Part shown: one piece after another, positions 11,301 through 23,875 of the stretch
How positions within the stretch are numbered: position 1 is the stretch's first letter
Layout: each line of letters begins with the position of its first letter
Source: Antitrichia curtipendula
Taxonomy: Eukaryota; Streptophyta; Bryopsida; Hypnales; Leucodontaceae
Reading direction: 5' to 3'
Assembly: GCA_951230915.1 (NCBI GenBank)
Contig: OX579635.1
Location: 31,248,001 to 31,312,000, forward strand
DNA: 64,000 nucleotides
Translations under genes and position numbers: made by a program
Notes under the pieces: generated by a model
Seen by the model: the letters and a program-made list of their open reading frames with translations, nothing else
The model's database searches: none
What the model was told of the DNA's origin: nothing

Positions 11301-14300
11301 ACAATTACATGATGTTACAATAGGGCATTTTTGCAATTATAAGTCAATAGCCATGGAAGATTGTATTGTTTTGGGATTGGTCGCCATTTTTACCAACATT
11401 CATTAGGTTACAACATCTTGTATTTTTTTGGCTCATAAAAAGTTTGTGTAATTTCCATAGGGCATTGTTATGGTGTTCTATTCTTAGATTTTTTATATTT
11501 TTTTTGGAGGGTGGGGACATATATCTATTTGCTGGATATCACAAAGTGTGCAATTAATGTTTGGATTTCAAGTGGGTTGAATAGGTGTTTTCTTTCCCAT
11601 GTATTAACCATACACCTCAATTTTTAGTTTCTTTTAAGATTTTTTTGTTTGTTATTCATGGATTTTTTTCTAATCCATTATTAGATTCCATTTTGTTTAT
11701 TTCACCATTGCTTAGCCATTTACTCATGTAAGTGTATAGTTTAGCTTCAAAAAAAAATTATCAATTTTTTTTTCTATTAAGTGTTTTGGAAGATATCTAA
11801 TAGGGTCTTTCATGGTTTGAATACATTTTTGAGGATGACTATGTATAACCAATATAGGCATAATGTGTATTTTTGTATTGTATTGAGATTCTTCATCGCC
11901 TTTTGTTGGTCATTCTTTTGTTTGTTTGACAACTTCTTCATTTCCTTTTATATTTCTATACATTGGTCCTTTGTGTAGGTATATTGGAGTCTTTTGTTGT
12001 TGTAGTAATTTGGTTATTTTTGTAAAAATTAGTCTATCTAAGTGGTTGTTTTGAAGTATAGAATGTTTGATTTGTGTGATTTTAGGTATATAGAGTTAAG
12101 GTTATCTATAAATATATTGTGGTTCTCTTTTTATTGTTTTGTGTAATGATTAATGTCTTATATATTGTTGTGAATTTTATCCTAAGGATGTTTTGGAATA
12201 TGGAATCTAGGGAGTCTTAGGTCAATATATATATATATATTTTTTATTATAATTCCATATCATGTTGTGTCACCTTTAACATTAGAATTAGGTAGTATGA
12301 ACAATCTATCTATATAATAGTTATCTGTGTTATACTTTAATATATTAATTCTTTGTATTGAAGGCATGACATAATTTGGGTAGTGATAGGTGGATATGTT
12401 TATTGATTTTGAGCTTTGTCCCTTAGAAGTGAGGGATTGACTATTGTATTTTGAGATGTAGAGGGTGAATTTATTTTATATGCATTTATAATGTTTTAAT
12501 CTTGTGTAATGGTCCTTTTAAGGAGATTTTCAAATTCTAGGAATGAAAAGATGTACTTAATGTGGCGTATGTTCTAATAGATTAACCTCTATTCTAATCT
12601 TGTAAGGTTGCCAAAGTCAAAGAAGTGTATCCTGATAAGAATTTAACACTATTTGATGTTAATTTTTATATTATATGTTTAATACAATAAGTTACACCTA
12701 TAACTAAGTGGTTGTAATACATAGTCTTTGAAGAGGCCTAGGCCAAGGATTCTATTTTATTTATGTATTTAATTGACACAAACAATACATATCTATATAT
12801 CAAATTGAAATAAAATTATCCTTTTAAAGAACCCCCCTACCCAAATTATAAGGCATGAAAGTCGAAATAATGAAAATCAAAGTAAAATTATCATATGTTT
12901 AATATGTATTTTATTGGTGTCTTTTATGTTGGAAAAAAATAATTTATAAATTAGAAAAAAAATTACGAGTATATTTGAATTTTGAATGATTATTTATTTT
13001 TTAGAGATGAATGTACTTTGTAACTACAATCACTAAAATAACATGGAGTCACCAATGCCCTACAATGAAGCCAAATTTAGGAAAAACAATTGGACTTTCT
13101 CAAAACGTGATACATATTATAGAATTATAGTTTCAATTGTTGTTGATCAGTGAAAAGACCCACAAAAGCAACTTAGACTTTGAGTCTTCTCATGAGTTGT
13201 TTCCCAAGATTTTTGATTTGTGTATCCTTCATCATGCAATGGATTATAACCTTTTAGAATTTTAGATTTTGGGAAGAAATTGATAAATTTAACTTGTGCA
13301 TATAGGATTCTTAAGACGGTCCATTTTCTTTTCCATTGAACTCATCAAAGATATGATGGAGTTCTCTAATTCAAAATGAATAAATTTCCTAATTGAACTG
13401 CATTAACAAATGGAACCAAGGTTTATAAAAGCATCCACACCTGTGCTCCAAACAAGTGGCCTCGACAACTCTAAGTTTGGAGTATGGATATGCATGCTCC
13501 TAGAATAACTGCATTTGGACTACCCTCAAATGTGTTTAATTGGTGTTCTTCACAACATATCATTCCATAATAAAACATAGTTGAAAATTACAATTTTATC
13601 TCTGCATTTGTTGGAGATGAGATTGAAAAGAAACCAACTATGAACTTTTTGGAAATAAATGATGGATAATAATGGCTCCAAGAATCTGTAAAATGAAGGC
13701 ATTATGACAAAAGGAGCCAAAAGTTCTAGCCAAACTCATCGCAGTTTTGAATTTGATCTCCTTGAAGTATGAGAATATTAGAAGAATTTTTCTCTCAAGT
13801 ATTCTTAATTAACAATGAAGTGAGAAGAAAGTGGTTTCAAATTTTTCCAAGTGAGATTGTAATTTCTATAATTTTTGGGAGTGTGTATCTAGAAAATGCT
13901 GAAGAACTATAAGCTCTCCCAAATTGAAAAAAACAAAAAGTTGATAATAGTCATACTCCATTCTAAAACTAACAAAATCCAAAACACAAGTCATCATCCC
14001 AAGAGACCCTTATAGAAACTTTTTTGAACACGAAGTTGCTTCTCAAACTCCGTTGTTCCTAAAAGCAATTTTGCAAAGTCTAAAGTCATCACTTATACCT
14101 TTGCTTCTATCACATTTACTTTCCAATTTGGCCACAACCAATCCAATCTCTTATAAATAGAGAACAGACAACTAAAGATTGATTTGGTGGCAAAAATAGG
14201 GCTTCTTGGAGGGAGGCAAAAATAGTTACATGGTAGAAATAGCATTGGTTACCTTAGTTGAAAGGGGATTCTAGGTTATCTTAGTATGCATTTTTGGACT

Positions 14301-14324
14301 TAGTGTAAATAAACTATGAATCTT
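8351..14324. other. AT-rich intergenic DNA, no gene supported
   Basis: Very AT-rich with long homopolymer runs and many stops in all frames. Short open frames are chance. Microsatellites lie at about 10257-10297 (CT, AC, then ACTC) and at about 12221-12240 (AT). Probably decayed transposable elements, but I recognise no domain. Confidence 0.5.
10257..10297. repeat. Compound microsatellite CT / AC / ACTC
   Basis: CTCTCTCT is followed by ATATACACACACACAC and then four ACTC units. Confidence 0.85.
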
Positions 14325-15249
14325 TTAACCCTAAAGGACCATTTGTTTGCTTGGGAGACAATTTGGGTCCAGGTAGATTCCTATGACCTCAATTTTTAGT
14401 GAAATTTTTTGAAATTTTAAAGGAAATGTAGTTTTGCAAGAGCTTCATGGATATATAATTTTTTTTATTTCAATAGGTGCCCGATAGAAAAAGTTATGGC
14501 ACAATAAACCAAAAATGGAGGTCGGTAGGCAGTACAAAAAAATCACAAAAAGTCAAAATATATATATTTTTTTTTAGCTCCCTAAAACTATATATTTTAT
14601 ATACATTTGAAGCTTTGATTCCTTCCATTTGGACTAGTGATGAGAAAGTTATGGACAATCTTAGTTTTTTGGGCAATCTAAGCATCTTTTTGAAAAAATA
14701 ACTCATAGGATTCATTTTTTAATGCAATTTTTACAATTTTCAAAAAATTGTTACACAAGGTTGTATTTGCTTCCTAGAATAATTTCACCATTGGAATTAT
14801 TGTGTTTCAATTTCCTCTTAAAGCTATTAACAGTTTAGTTTTTCCTTCAAATCTTGAACCTACTTCTACTTAACAAATTTTTTATGAGTAAAAATTAAGT
14901 GTTTTTTCTTGAATTAATTGATTCCCAACTCAAGTAGTCAGCATAGTAACTTACAAAATGAAAATCAATAGTACAAAAAATTTAAGTTAAGAAGATTCAA
15001 AGCCATAAAATCTAGTCAAGCAAGGTGTAAAAAAACTTGTTTACTTCACTTTGGATGCAAATATCTTGCAATCTATGCAGTCAAAGTTTCTGAAATTTCT
15101 TCCATACATTCTTATACTAGTCTAATATAAGATACTACAATTAGATATGCAAAAAATTAAATTAAATTAAATTTTTTTGCTTTTGCAATAGAAGCGGTGT
15201 TTTTTAATGTGTTTTGATGGAGAAAAGGCCTCGGACATGTAAGGATTAA
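14325..15249 (+). mobile_element. TTAA-family element, ~925 bp
   Basis: Left end TTAACCCTAAAGGACC, right end a degraded AAGGATTAA. The order of internal blocks matches 17.7-18.6 kb and the reverse of 7.3-8.3 kb. Noncoding. Confidence 0.7.
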
Positions 15250-15694
15250 GTGTTGAAAACAGATGTACCTAAAATTGCCTCTAAACTCTCACGTATGGAG
15301 GTTGTCCATTTTAGACAAGAATCTAGTTGGGATGATTTATCAAAAAGATCACAATTAGGTATTGTTTTTTAATAGACCATTTGAATTGAGTTTATTATAA
15401 GTCAACTAAATAAATTTAAATTAACCTCTAAATGCTCAAGCCTTCTTGGAGTTTAGTTGAACCTAAACATAGAGCCAAAGCTTTAATAAGTTTCATCAAT
15501 CTTCTTGAATTGTAGCCGTTAATCATAAACTACACAATTTATGAAATATTTTGGAAAAGAAAACACAAAAATTTAACATATGAATTGAAATATTATAATA
15601 ATTAATCACAAGGTTTTTTTAAAAATTGAAAGAGAATTGAAGGCTTATGCAAATCACTACAAAAAAAATAATTTTTCTTATATCTAAGTAGATG

Positions 15695-15829
15695 GATTTT
15701 TTTGGACATCTAATGTAACAACCCTTGTTTTTATGTCAACAATGACGTCCAATGTAACATCTTCATATTACATTGGACGTCAATGTTGACATAAAATCAA
15801 GGGTTGTTACATTGGATGTTCTAAAAATC
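15695..15829. repeat. Near-perfect hairpin, ~62-bp arms, 10-bp loop
   Basis: Arms 15695-15757 and 15768-15829 are reverse complements with only a few mismatches and are separated by a 10-base loop. Short length and tight loop fit a foldback MITE or an inverted-duplication small-RNA precursor. No flanking target duplication was identified. Confidence 0.85.
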
Positions 15830-15887
15830 TGTCAACTTTGACACGTTTTTTTTTATAGTATACTGTCTTTTTTACAAGGGTTGCTAA

Positions 15888-16075
15888 TATGTGAGCCTAG
15901 AAGCATGAGCCTATGAGCCTAAAAGACTATACACCTATATTATAAGAGTCAATATTATAGAAGTTTGAAGTTTATGATTGTAGTGTAATTAATTATGTTA
16001 TGATACTTATATTGTAAGCACCTTCAATGGTTGTAGGATATCTACTTATATACATGCTCAAGACTCACACACATT
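15888..16075 (+). repeat. Dispersed ~190-260-bp repeat, copy 1
   Basis: An inverted, diverged copy lies at about 40328-40585. Both are bounded by GTGAGC/TGAGC-like sequence in inverted orientation and share the CACCTATAATATA-type core and the TAATTAATTATGTTATGATA-like block. Noncoding; probably a small TIR element. Confidence 0.55.
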
Positions 16076-16820
16076 ACAAGAATTTTCAGCCCTCAAAGGG
16101 GCTGCGAGTTTTGACCCCCCCGGGTGCAATTGCAGAAAAAATTCAAATAAAAAATTATTTGATTTTGGGTGCTGATGTGGCACTACTTGTAATTTTTATA
16201 TGAATAATAAGCAGATTCTGAAGCTAACTGCAGTGGATTATATCCCCAGGAAGGTGGCAGCACCTGCCACCACATTGAAGCTCCAAAAAATCCGGAAGCA
16301 CTGGCTGGGTGATGAAAGACAAGTCATGCAAAATGCTCAACATGAAATACAGTGGTGACAAATTGCCAAGGACAAGTCATGTTTTGGGGGCCTTCAGTAT
16401 TTGCTTGCATAACTCCAAATGAATGTGCTCATCCGAAAGAAGTGACCGCAAGTCCAACTGATATGAACATCAGAGGTTTAGACTCAGTGTATCCTATGTA
16501 TCCTATGTTTTGTTTCTATTTGATAGTGATTGAAATTAAGTTAAAAAAACAACTTTTTATATTGTTCTTTGTTCTCAATGTAAGCCTAGAATGCTAGAAT
16601 GTGAGTGGCAAGTAGTAAGAAACTTTAGTTTTTTTTGGAAGAAATGATTCCTACGACCGTCATGAGAGGATGTTTTTTAGTCATCTAGAGTGTATCAGGG
16701 GTCTATTTTTGTGGTTGATATATATTTATCATCATGGAATATTTGAAATTGTGAGATAAAAATAACATTATTAAATAATATTGAAAAACTGATATATATA
16801 TAGAGAGAGAGAATATTATG

Positions 16821-18632
16821 TTACCCCTAAAGGCCATTTGTTCATTCAATGGACACTTGAAAATCCATGTAGATTTTTTTGAAGTCAATTTTAGTTGTTT
16901 TTTAACAAAATTTTGACACAAGGTATGAGCATATATCCCTGAACTATGGTCTCATAGTGAAAATATGATTTTTTTCCAGTTAGGTACCCAAATCAAAAGT
17001 TATGTTGCCCTAGATTTTTTTGGCAGCTCATGCCATTAGAAAAAAATCTGAAGCCTGCAAAAGGCTGTTTGATCTTCATTTTTGGCACCCCCACGGTGCA
17101 AATACAAAATATTTTGAAAATATTTTTCCAATTTTATTTTTTTAAACTAACAAATATATTTTTGAAATCAAAAGTCTTCTTGGCACTAGTAGTGCCCCGT
17201 CAAATTCCTAAAAAAAAATAAAAAAATAAAGATCCCCCCTGCCCTATAATTGCACTGTTGCCATACAGTCTCACAGCCTTCTACAGGGGCAAAATTTTTC
17301 CTAATGCTAGCATGGTTGCCTTTTTAACATGTCAAGTCTAAAATTATGTTGATGAAAAAATATTAGGTTAAAAGAAATAACATTTATATATACACAATCA
17401 ATTAAACCATTTCAAAATCCACTCTAAAATTTATTTAAATGAATTTTCAATGTGATTTTCCTCCTAAGATTTATTGCATTTGACGCTCATTTCCGGGAGC
17501 TCTTGACGCTAGAAAATCAAGTTTTGCAATGGAAATCTTTGTACAAAATTGTATTAAAAAATCATGTTGTTTTTTTCAAATCTGATTTTGACGCTCAAAG
17601 AAGACTTCATAGGATATTCACCTAATAAATAAAAAACTTGTAAGTCCCATTCTCCCCTCGGAGGACAGAATGGATTTTGGTCAGGCTTTATGGTCTCAAT
17701 ATTTGTTGTGCTTTTTTGAGTTATCTTGTGAGGGTAGAAAAACACATTTGTTGTGATTTTTTAGCTTTCCAAAAATATAATTTTTATTTCAATCAGAGCT
17801 TGGGAACAAAAGTTATGGCACAAAAAGTCCTTTTCTTAGTTTAGCAAGCAAAAACAAAACTTAAAAAAACCTTTAAATTTTAAATTTTAAAAAATTATTA
17901 TTTTTACAAATTATATTTTTATGTACATGGAAAGATTTTATATATTCCATTTGGATTTGTTATGTGAAAGTTATGGACAATCTTATTTTTTGGACAATTA
18001 GAGCATTTTCTTGAAAAGATAACTTATAGGATTCAATTCTAACCTCAACTTTCACAATTTTTCAAAAGAAAAGTTTCATAAGGTTAAAATCTCTTTCTAA
18101 AACAATCTTGCAATTTTGATTAGTGTATTTCAATTCTATCCTAGAGCTATTAACAATTTAGATTTTCCTTCAATCTTGAATATACTTCTACTTAACAATT
18201 TTTTTAAGAATAAAAACTAAGTTTTTTTCTTAAATTTTGTTTTCTAGACTTTCAAATCAATTATTTTTCACCTAAAATTAGAAATTCAAAATCAATAGAA
18301 CAAAAACTATAAGTTATGAAGGTTCAAAGCCAAAAAATGTAGTTGACCAAGGTGCAAAAAAACTTGTTTCCTTCACTTTAAACAAAAATATTTGTAATCT
18401 ACATAGTCAAAGTTTGTGAAATTTCTTCCACACAGTTGTATACTAGTCTTGTATAAGGTCCTATGGTTAGATATGCAAAAAAAACATTTTTATATATTTT
18501 TTGCTCTTTGCTATAAAAATGGCAGTTTTGAGTGGATTTTGATGGAAAAGAGGCCTTGGGACGTTAGGCATTAAGTTGACTTCAAAGTTTGGTAGACACC
18601 AAAATGTGATACCTTCAGCATTTAGGGGTTAA
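16821..18632 (+). mobile_element. Composite TTAA-family region
   Basis: Begins TTACCCCTAAAGG (one A of TTAA lost) and ends CATTTAGGGGTTAA. A second internal end ATTAA lies at 18570-18574, next to a block matching the right end of the 14325-15249 copy. At about 1.8 kb it is twice the family length, so it is most likely two overlapping or nested copies. Noncoding. Confidence 0.55.
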
Positions 18633-18957
18633 AGAATTGCGGAGATTATAACATTTGTAATCCTTCCAATTCTTTTATCAATTTAATTGTGTGTGAATGT
18701 ATATATGCATTTTTATCTATGTATGCTTAATTTTGAAAATATAGTATGTAGAACTAGAGGTTCTTAAAAACCAAATATCATAATTATGATTTCAAAATTC
18801 TATACTTTTGATATACTTGGAAAATTTGTAAGGTTTATTATAAAATATGACTTTTTGAATTGAGTGCATTTAGCTTGCTTTAAAAATTACACAGTTTGAT
18901 TCATACAAATTTTATTTATAATATACAGAACAAAAAATGGATCCAACCTTTGATAAA

Positions 18958-19898
18958 TTAACCCCTAAAGTTCCGTGACTGTGTTTTCACTGAAACTGCT
19001 CAAGAACTGCCATTTTTAGTACAAGTACCAAATTTTTGAAAAAACTTTTTTTTTTGACTTATGTAACCGTAGGATCTTGTAGTATGCTGCCTTGAGAATA
19101 TGTGGTAAAAATTTCAGAAATTTCCACCACGTGGATTGCAAGATATAAGCATTCAAAATCACTGAAATCGTTTTTTGACCCCTGCAAAAAACCGGGCAGC
19201 TGCACTTCAAAAGCTCACTTTTCTATGAAAAAAATGTCCAAAATGGTGGTGCTTCTTTGGATTCTTTTTCCTAAACAAGTTGGATACATGCTTGAAAAAT
19301 TTCACATCATTTGAAATTGTGCAACATATAGGAAAAAAATAGTAAGTAGAATGAAGTAGAGAATGATTCAAAATACTAAATTGTTAAGAATTTAGATATG
19401 AAATTGAAAAATGCCAATCCCAATGGTTGAAATGTTGTATTAAACAATCTACATCCTCTGATTTTCTTTTTTTCAAAAAATATTGAAAATTGAGTAAGAT
19501 AAAAGACTTCAAAGTTTATTTTAGAGTAGAGATTCCAAAACTGCCCGCAAACTAAAACTCCTCATAACTTTTGACTCATTGGTCAAAATGGAATGATTAA
19601 AAGCTTTCCACGCATAGATAGCTCTGGAAAACCAGTTTCAAATTTTTGTTTCTGAAAAAAGTGATTTTTTTCTGATCTGACCTAACCTAACTGCCCGGCT
19701 GAGAAAAAAAGTAACATATTAGGCCATAAATTTTGACTCGTCTTTCCAAATGTCATCAAATTTAGTTCAAATGAAAGGTACTCCTCGTCCACAACTTCTA
19801 TTACAATTTTAGCTTCAAACTTGTAAATCTCTGGCCACATGTACCTGCCCAATTTTTTTATGTTGCCAAATTCTGCAGACTGGTCCTTTAGGGGTTAA
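18958..19898 (-). mobile_element. TTAA-family element, 941 bp
   Basis: TTAACCCCTAAAG at the left and GGTCCTTTAGGGGTTAA at the right. Internally it is the reverse of the copies at 38117-39069 and 44187-45128, sharing the GTACAAGTACCAAATTT and GGATCTTGTAGTA blocks. No open frame long enough for a transposase, so nonautonomous. Confidence 0.85.
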
Positions 19899-19915
19899 TA
19901 GTCAAAGATAGTTCA

Positions 19916-20935
19916 TTAACCCCTAAAGGACCAAAGTCCCCTCGGGGGACACTTGGGATTTCGGGCAAGGTCATTCAAAGTGGTTTTTTGACCTGATTTT
20001 TTGAAACTTTTTGTGTGCGTGTAGCTTCTCACAAGCTTCGCGTACATATAATTTTCATCATAATCCGACATGTGCTGTAGAAGTTATGATGTTGTTTACC
20101 TCCAAAGCAGTTCGTAGGGCAGCTGTGGCAAAGGAATCGCTGTTTGACTGTGCAGGGGCAACTGAAATTTTTGGCAAAAGTAGAAGCCACTCTGCCCCCA
20201 TTATTGAAGCCATCTGTCATGAAAATCAAAAGAGAGAGAAGTACTTGGTTGGAAACTGTGGGATTACACTAAAACTGAATGAGAACTGCCCGGGAACCTA
20301 TTGGGAACATCTTGGGTCCCTTTCTACAAGGGCTGCCCACTCTGTAATCTATTTTGGTGACTGCTGCGAACTTTGGAAGGTCATAGAAATTAGAGATTTT
20401 CACTTTTTTGAGAAATTTTTGTTCCTACTAGTGAAGTCTGAGTATATCTATGTATCCACCGTTCGGATTTTCTATATCTCTAAGTATGTGGTGGGAAATT
20501 TGATTCGAAAATTCAGTAGTGTATTGCCAATTCTTGGGACATTGTGGCATTACAAGAATTTTTGGCATGTGCTCGGGATGTTGGATTGATATGAAAATTG
20601 GTATGCATATGACTAACTTCATTACCTATAAGAAAAAAATTTAAACCTATGGTGTGTAGTGCAAAAAATTTGAGCACAAGGTGGTCAAAGTCATCTGAAA
20701 TTCTGGGGCACAGTGGAAAAAAAAAAAACTTTTCACTTTGAATGACAATATCTCACAATCCGTATGGTCAAATTTGATGAAATTTTTATATCATCCTCTC
20801 AAAGAAGTTAAATTTAAGATCCTACGGTTACATTTACAAAAAAACTATTTTTGAAACTTCGTGAATGAGCGCAGCAGAAACGGCAGTTTTCAGTGGTTTC
20901 GGAGCCAGAAAATGGCTTGGTCCTTTAGGGGTTAA
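19916..20935 (-). mobile_element. TTAA-family element, 1020 bp, carrying an unexplained open frame
   Basis: Clean termini TTAACCCCTAAAGGACC and GGTCCTTTAGGGGTTAA. The right TTAA (20932-20935) is also the first TTAA of the next element. The interior holds an uninterrupted plus-strand frame whose first ATG is at 20086 and which ends at 20589 (167 residues). It matches no family I know and may be chance. Confidence 0.85.
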
Positions 20936-20987
20936 CCCCTATGAAGGACCAAACTACATGTTTTGGCAACATAATAATTTGGAGTAG

Positions 20988-21593
20988 CCTTGGAGGGGAG
21001 GGGAGGGGAGGGGGGGGGGAGGGGGGGGGGAGGGGGGGGGCACTTAGAGTATCCATTAGAAATCATGTGCGAACAAAACTTTGGCCCCCCTATTTACTTT
21101 TGAATTTTGAATTAAAAAAAATAAAAAAAATATGAATAGATTTTCCTACTTTAGAAGTTTATGTTTTGAATTATTGATATTTTTATTTGTTAATAATAAT
21201 TAGTTACAAATTTTTGAAGTAAAAAGATACACTATAGAACTCAAATATAACTTTCACACTCCTATACTATATAAGAAAAAATTGTCTAAAAAATGAACAA
21301 AAAATTCCTAAAAATATCTCTCTATTGAAAGCTCATTTTGAATTTAATATTGATTCAATGGTCATCTAAATGTATTTTCTATAATTATTTGAATTGAAAA
21401 CTATGCCATTTTAGTTCATTTTCAACCTCTTTTAGAAATCATTTCATATTTTATTTGAGTTGGAAATTTTGGCAACAGAAATCTATAGTCATTATTACAC
21501 AATGTTCAAAATTTTAGGTTGAAATTATAGTTTATTAGAAACCACTTATTTGCACGTGGTTTGTTTTAGTAGAACTAAGTGCACCCCCTGTGG
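20988..21593. mobile_element. Insertion with G-rich left end, hAT-like
   Basis: Interrupts the TTAA element. The right end reads GCACTTAG-complement then CACCCCCTG, and the left end carries the same GGGGGCACTTAG sequence after a long G tract, so the ends are inverted repeats. Flanks TTGGAGTAG and TGGGAGCAG look like a decayed ~8-bp target duplication. A CAGGGG-type terminus plus ~8-bp TSD suggests hAT. No coding capacity. Confidence 0.5.
20992..21041 (+). repeat. G-tract array (potential G-quadruplex)
   Basis: About 50 bases of GGGGA and longer G runs separated by single A residues, within the left end of the insertion. It satisfies the simple four-G-run quadruplex pattern many times over. 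Confidence 0.9.
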
Positions 21594-22571
21594 GAGCAGC
21601 TCACTACAAATGGAATTTTTATTCTTTTTTCTTTGAAATTTTCACACAAAAATTGTCCAAAGAGTAGCTTTAAGTCCCAACAAATTTTATAACTTTTGAG
21701 TACATGGTTAAAAAGTTATTGTATGATATGAAATTTTCAACAATTAGTAGGCAATTGGGGCAACTCAAAAAGATTATTGAAAAATCACATTTTTAAGAAA
21801 AATAAATTTATAATTAGTTTTTTAGATTTCTATATACGTGGAAAGCTTTGAATCATTCCATTTTGATTAATGAGATGAAAGTTATGGGGAGTTTTAGTTT
21901 GCAAGCTGTTGCAGATTCTCTACTCTAAAATAAATTTTGAAGTCCTTTATTTAACTCTACTTACTATTTTTTTCTTGTATGTTGTACAATTTCAAATGAT
22001 TTGAAATTTTTTGAGCATGTAGCCAACTTGCCTTGAAGAATGAATCCAAAGAAGTACCACGATTTTGGACATTTTTTTTATACAGATGTGACCTTGTGAA
22101 GTGTAGCTGCCCGTTTTTTCGCAGGGCCAAAATAAGGATTTTTGTTACTTCAAACATTAATATCTTGCAATCTACACGGTGGGAATGTCTGAAATTTTTT
22201 CCACATCTTTTCAAACCAATGTATTAGAACACCCTTTGGTTGCATGTGTCCAAAAATATTTTTTTCAAAAATTTGGTATTTGTACTAGAAATGACAATTT
22301 TGGAGCATTTTGGTGAAACATAGTCAAACCTTTTACAAACAAAAGTAATAATATTTATTTTATTTTATGTATATTTAATTTATATTGGCTATAAATTTGA
22401 AGTGCATAACATTCAAGAGCTGTGAGAGCAGCTGCCTTCCCTCTGACGAAATGATGTGGTATATTCCACACCCAACATTAGCTAATAAGCCACGCGTCAA
22501 TTATGTCAGACTTCTGCTCAGTGCCAAGGTCATGACTGCACAATCGGGTTACTGGGGTGGTAGGAGGTAGA

Positions 22572-23866
22572 ACAAAATATACAAACAAATAATTATAAAG
22601 ATAGATGGTCTGTCAAAACCCAAAGAATTCATTGAGTATTATACCAATGAAATCTAACCAGTTGCCATCAATAACTTATTTCGATTTTTTTAGAAAAGAG
22701 AAGCTCTTCATGTACATATTGGGTGGTAGGAGGTAGAACAACCCATGTGGGATATGTAATTTAGAGTTTGTAATTTCTCAACCGCTCATAGTTAAGTCTA
22801 AAGTAGGAATTGTGTTAAAACTATAATTTCAGACCTCATTTAGGCATAGTAAAATAACTTTTTCCAAAATACTTTGAACTAAAATAAGTTGGAGAATCAA
22901 GTTAAAATTCATCTAAAAAAATCCGTTTGAGATTTTAATCTTCCACTCAAAAGTTATAGACAAATTTCATAGAGGGGTTTGAAAGGATTCTTTTTCGACA
23001 TTTTCATACATCCTCTCTGAAATTTGTCCATAACTTTTGAGTGGAAGATCTAAATCTAATAAGGATTTTTGGAGATGAAACTTAGTTTGATTACCCAACT
23101 GTTTTTAGTTCAAATGTTTTTGAAAAAAAGTATTCCACTATGCCTAAATGAGGTCTGAAATTATAATTTTAACACAATTCCTACTTTAGACTTAACTATG
23201 AGCGGTTGAGAAATTACAAACTCTAAATTACATATCCCACATGGGTTGTTCTATCTCGTACCACCCCAAGTGTACATAAAAAGCTTCTCTTTTCAACAAA
23301 TACTCAAAATAAGTTACTGATGGCAAGTGGGTAGATTTCATTGGTATAATAGAGTTATTCGTAAAGTAAACCTGAGTTTAGAGGTAAAATTGGGGTTTGA
23401 ACCCCTGCTTTATGTAAAAAAGCAGGTGAAAAAGTATAAAGCTCGCGCAATCAATACTAGCAAAACAAAACTTGGGACCACACTTTCTTTCGCATCGAAA
23501 TGGTGCCTGCAAAAGTTTTGACCTAAGTTTACCTGTCAAAGAAATTGTACATTGACAATTTGTGAGAATGGAGGGTGGAGAGGTTGTTTTTATAATGAAA
23601 TCCACTGTTCTTTATGAACTCTCAGAGGATATGGGTTTATTTTAAGATTGAGCTCCTCCAAGCTCTAACAAGTTACTTACAACTCCAACCATTTACATAT
23701 CCCATATGGGTTGCTTTACCTCCTTTCACCAATTTGTATAAGAGCTTGTTTAAAACAACATACCAAACTAAGGATGATTTTACGAATAACTCTAATACTC
23801 AAAAAATTCTTTGGATTTTGATAGACCATCTATCTCTATTAATAATGATTTGTTCGTATATTTTGT
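22572..23866. repeat. Long foldback 1, arms ~410 bp
   Basis: Left arm 22572-22982 and right arm about 23010-23866 are reverse complements once the 443-bp insertion at 23351-23793 is removed. Matching blocks include CCCATGTGGGATATGTAA/TTACATATCCCACATGGG and CCTCATTTAGGCATAGT/ACTATGCCTAAATGAGG. Related cores lie at 34.0-34.8 and 45.1-45.7 kb. Noncoding; a transcript would form a very long hairpin. Confidence 0.88.
23351..23793. mobile_element. 443-bp TIR element inserted in foldback 1
   Basis: Perfect 15-bp inverted termini AGAGTTATTCGTAAA. Flanking AAT on both sides (23348-23350 and 23794-23796) is a 3-bp target duplication, proved by the uninterrupted sequence in the opposite arm of the foldback. 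A 3-bp TSD fits PIF/Harbinger or CACTA, but AAT is not the usual TWA and the ends are not CACTA, so the superfamily is open. Confidence 0.8.
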
Positions 23867-23875
23867 CTTAAAATT

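Larger units (their letters stand above)
20932..22340 (+). mobile_element. TTAA-family element with internal insertion; right end degraded
   Basis: Starts TTAACCCCTATGAAGGACC, sharing its TTAA with the element on its left. The body resumes at about 21594 with the CAGCTCACTACAAATGGAATTTTT block known from 38.1 kb and ends near GTGAAACATAGTCAAA at ~22335 without a clean terminus. The insertion occupies about 20988-21593. Confidence 0.7.

Noticed and set aside
20011..20589. 192-codon frame in a TTAA element as a possible transposase
   Set aside because: It begins at TTG; the first ATG gives 167 codons. No catalytic or DNA-binding motif, and the frame is absent from the other copies.
23390..23410. 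tRNA gene or SINE suggested by GGGTTTGAACCCC
   Set aside because: No A box at the right distance, no cloverleaf and no A-rich tail. It lies inside a TIR element.
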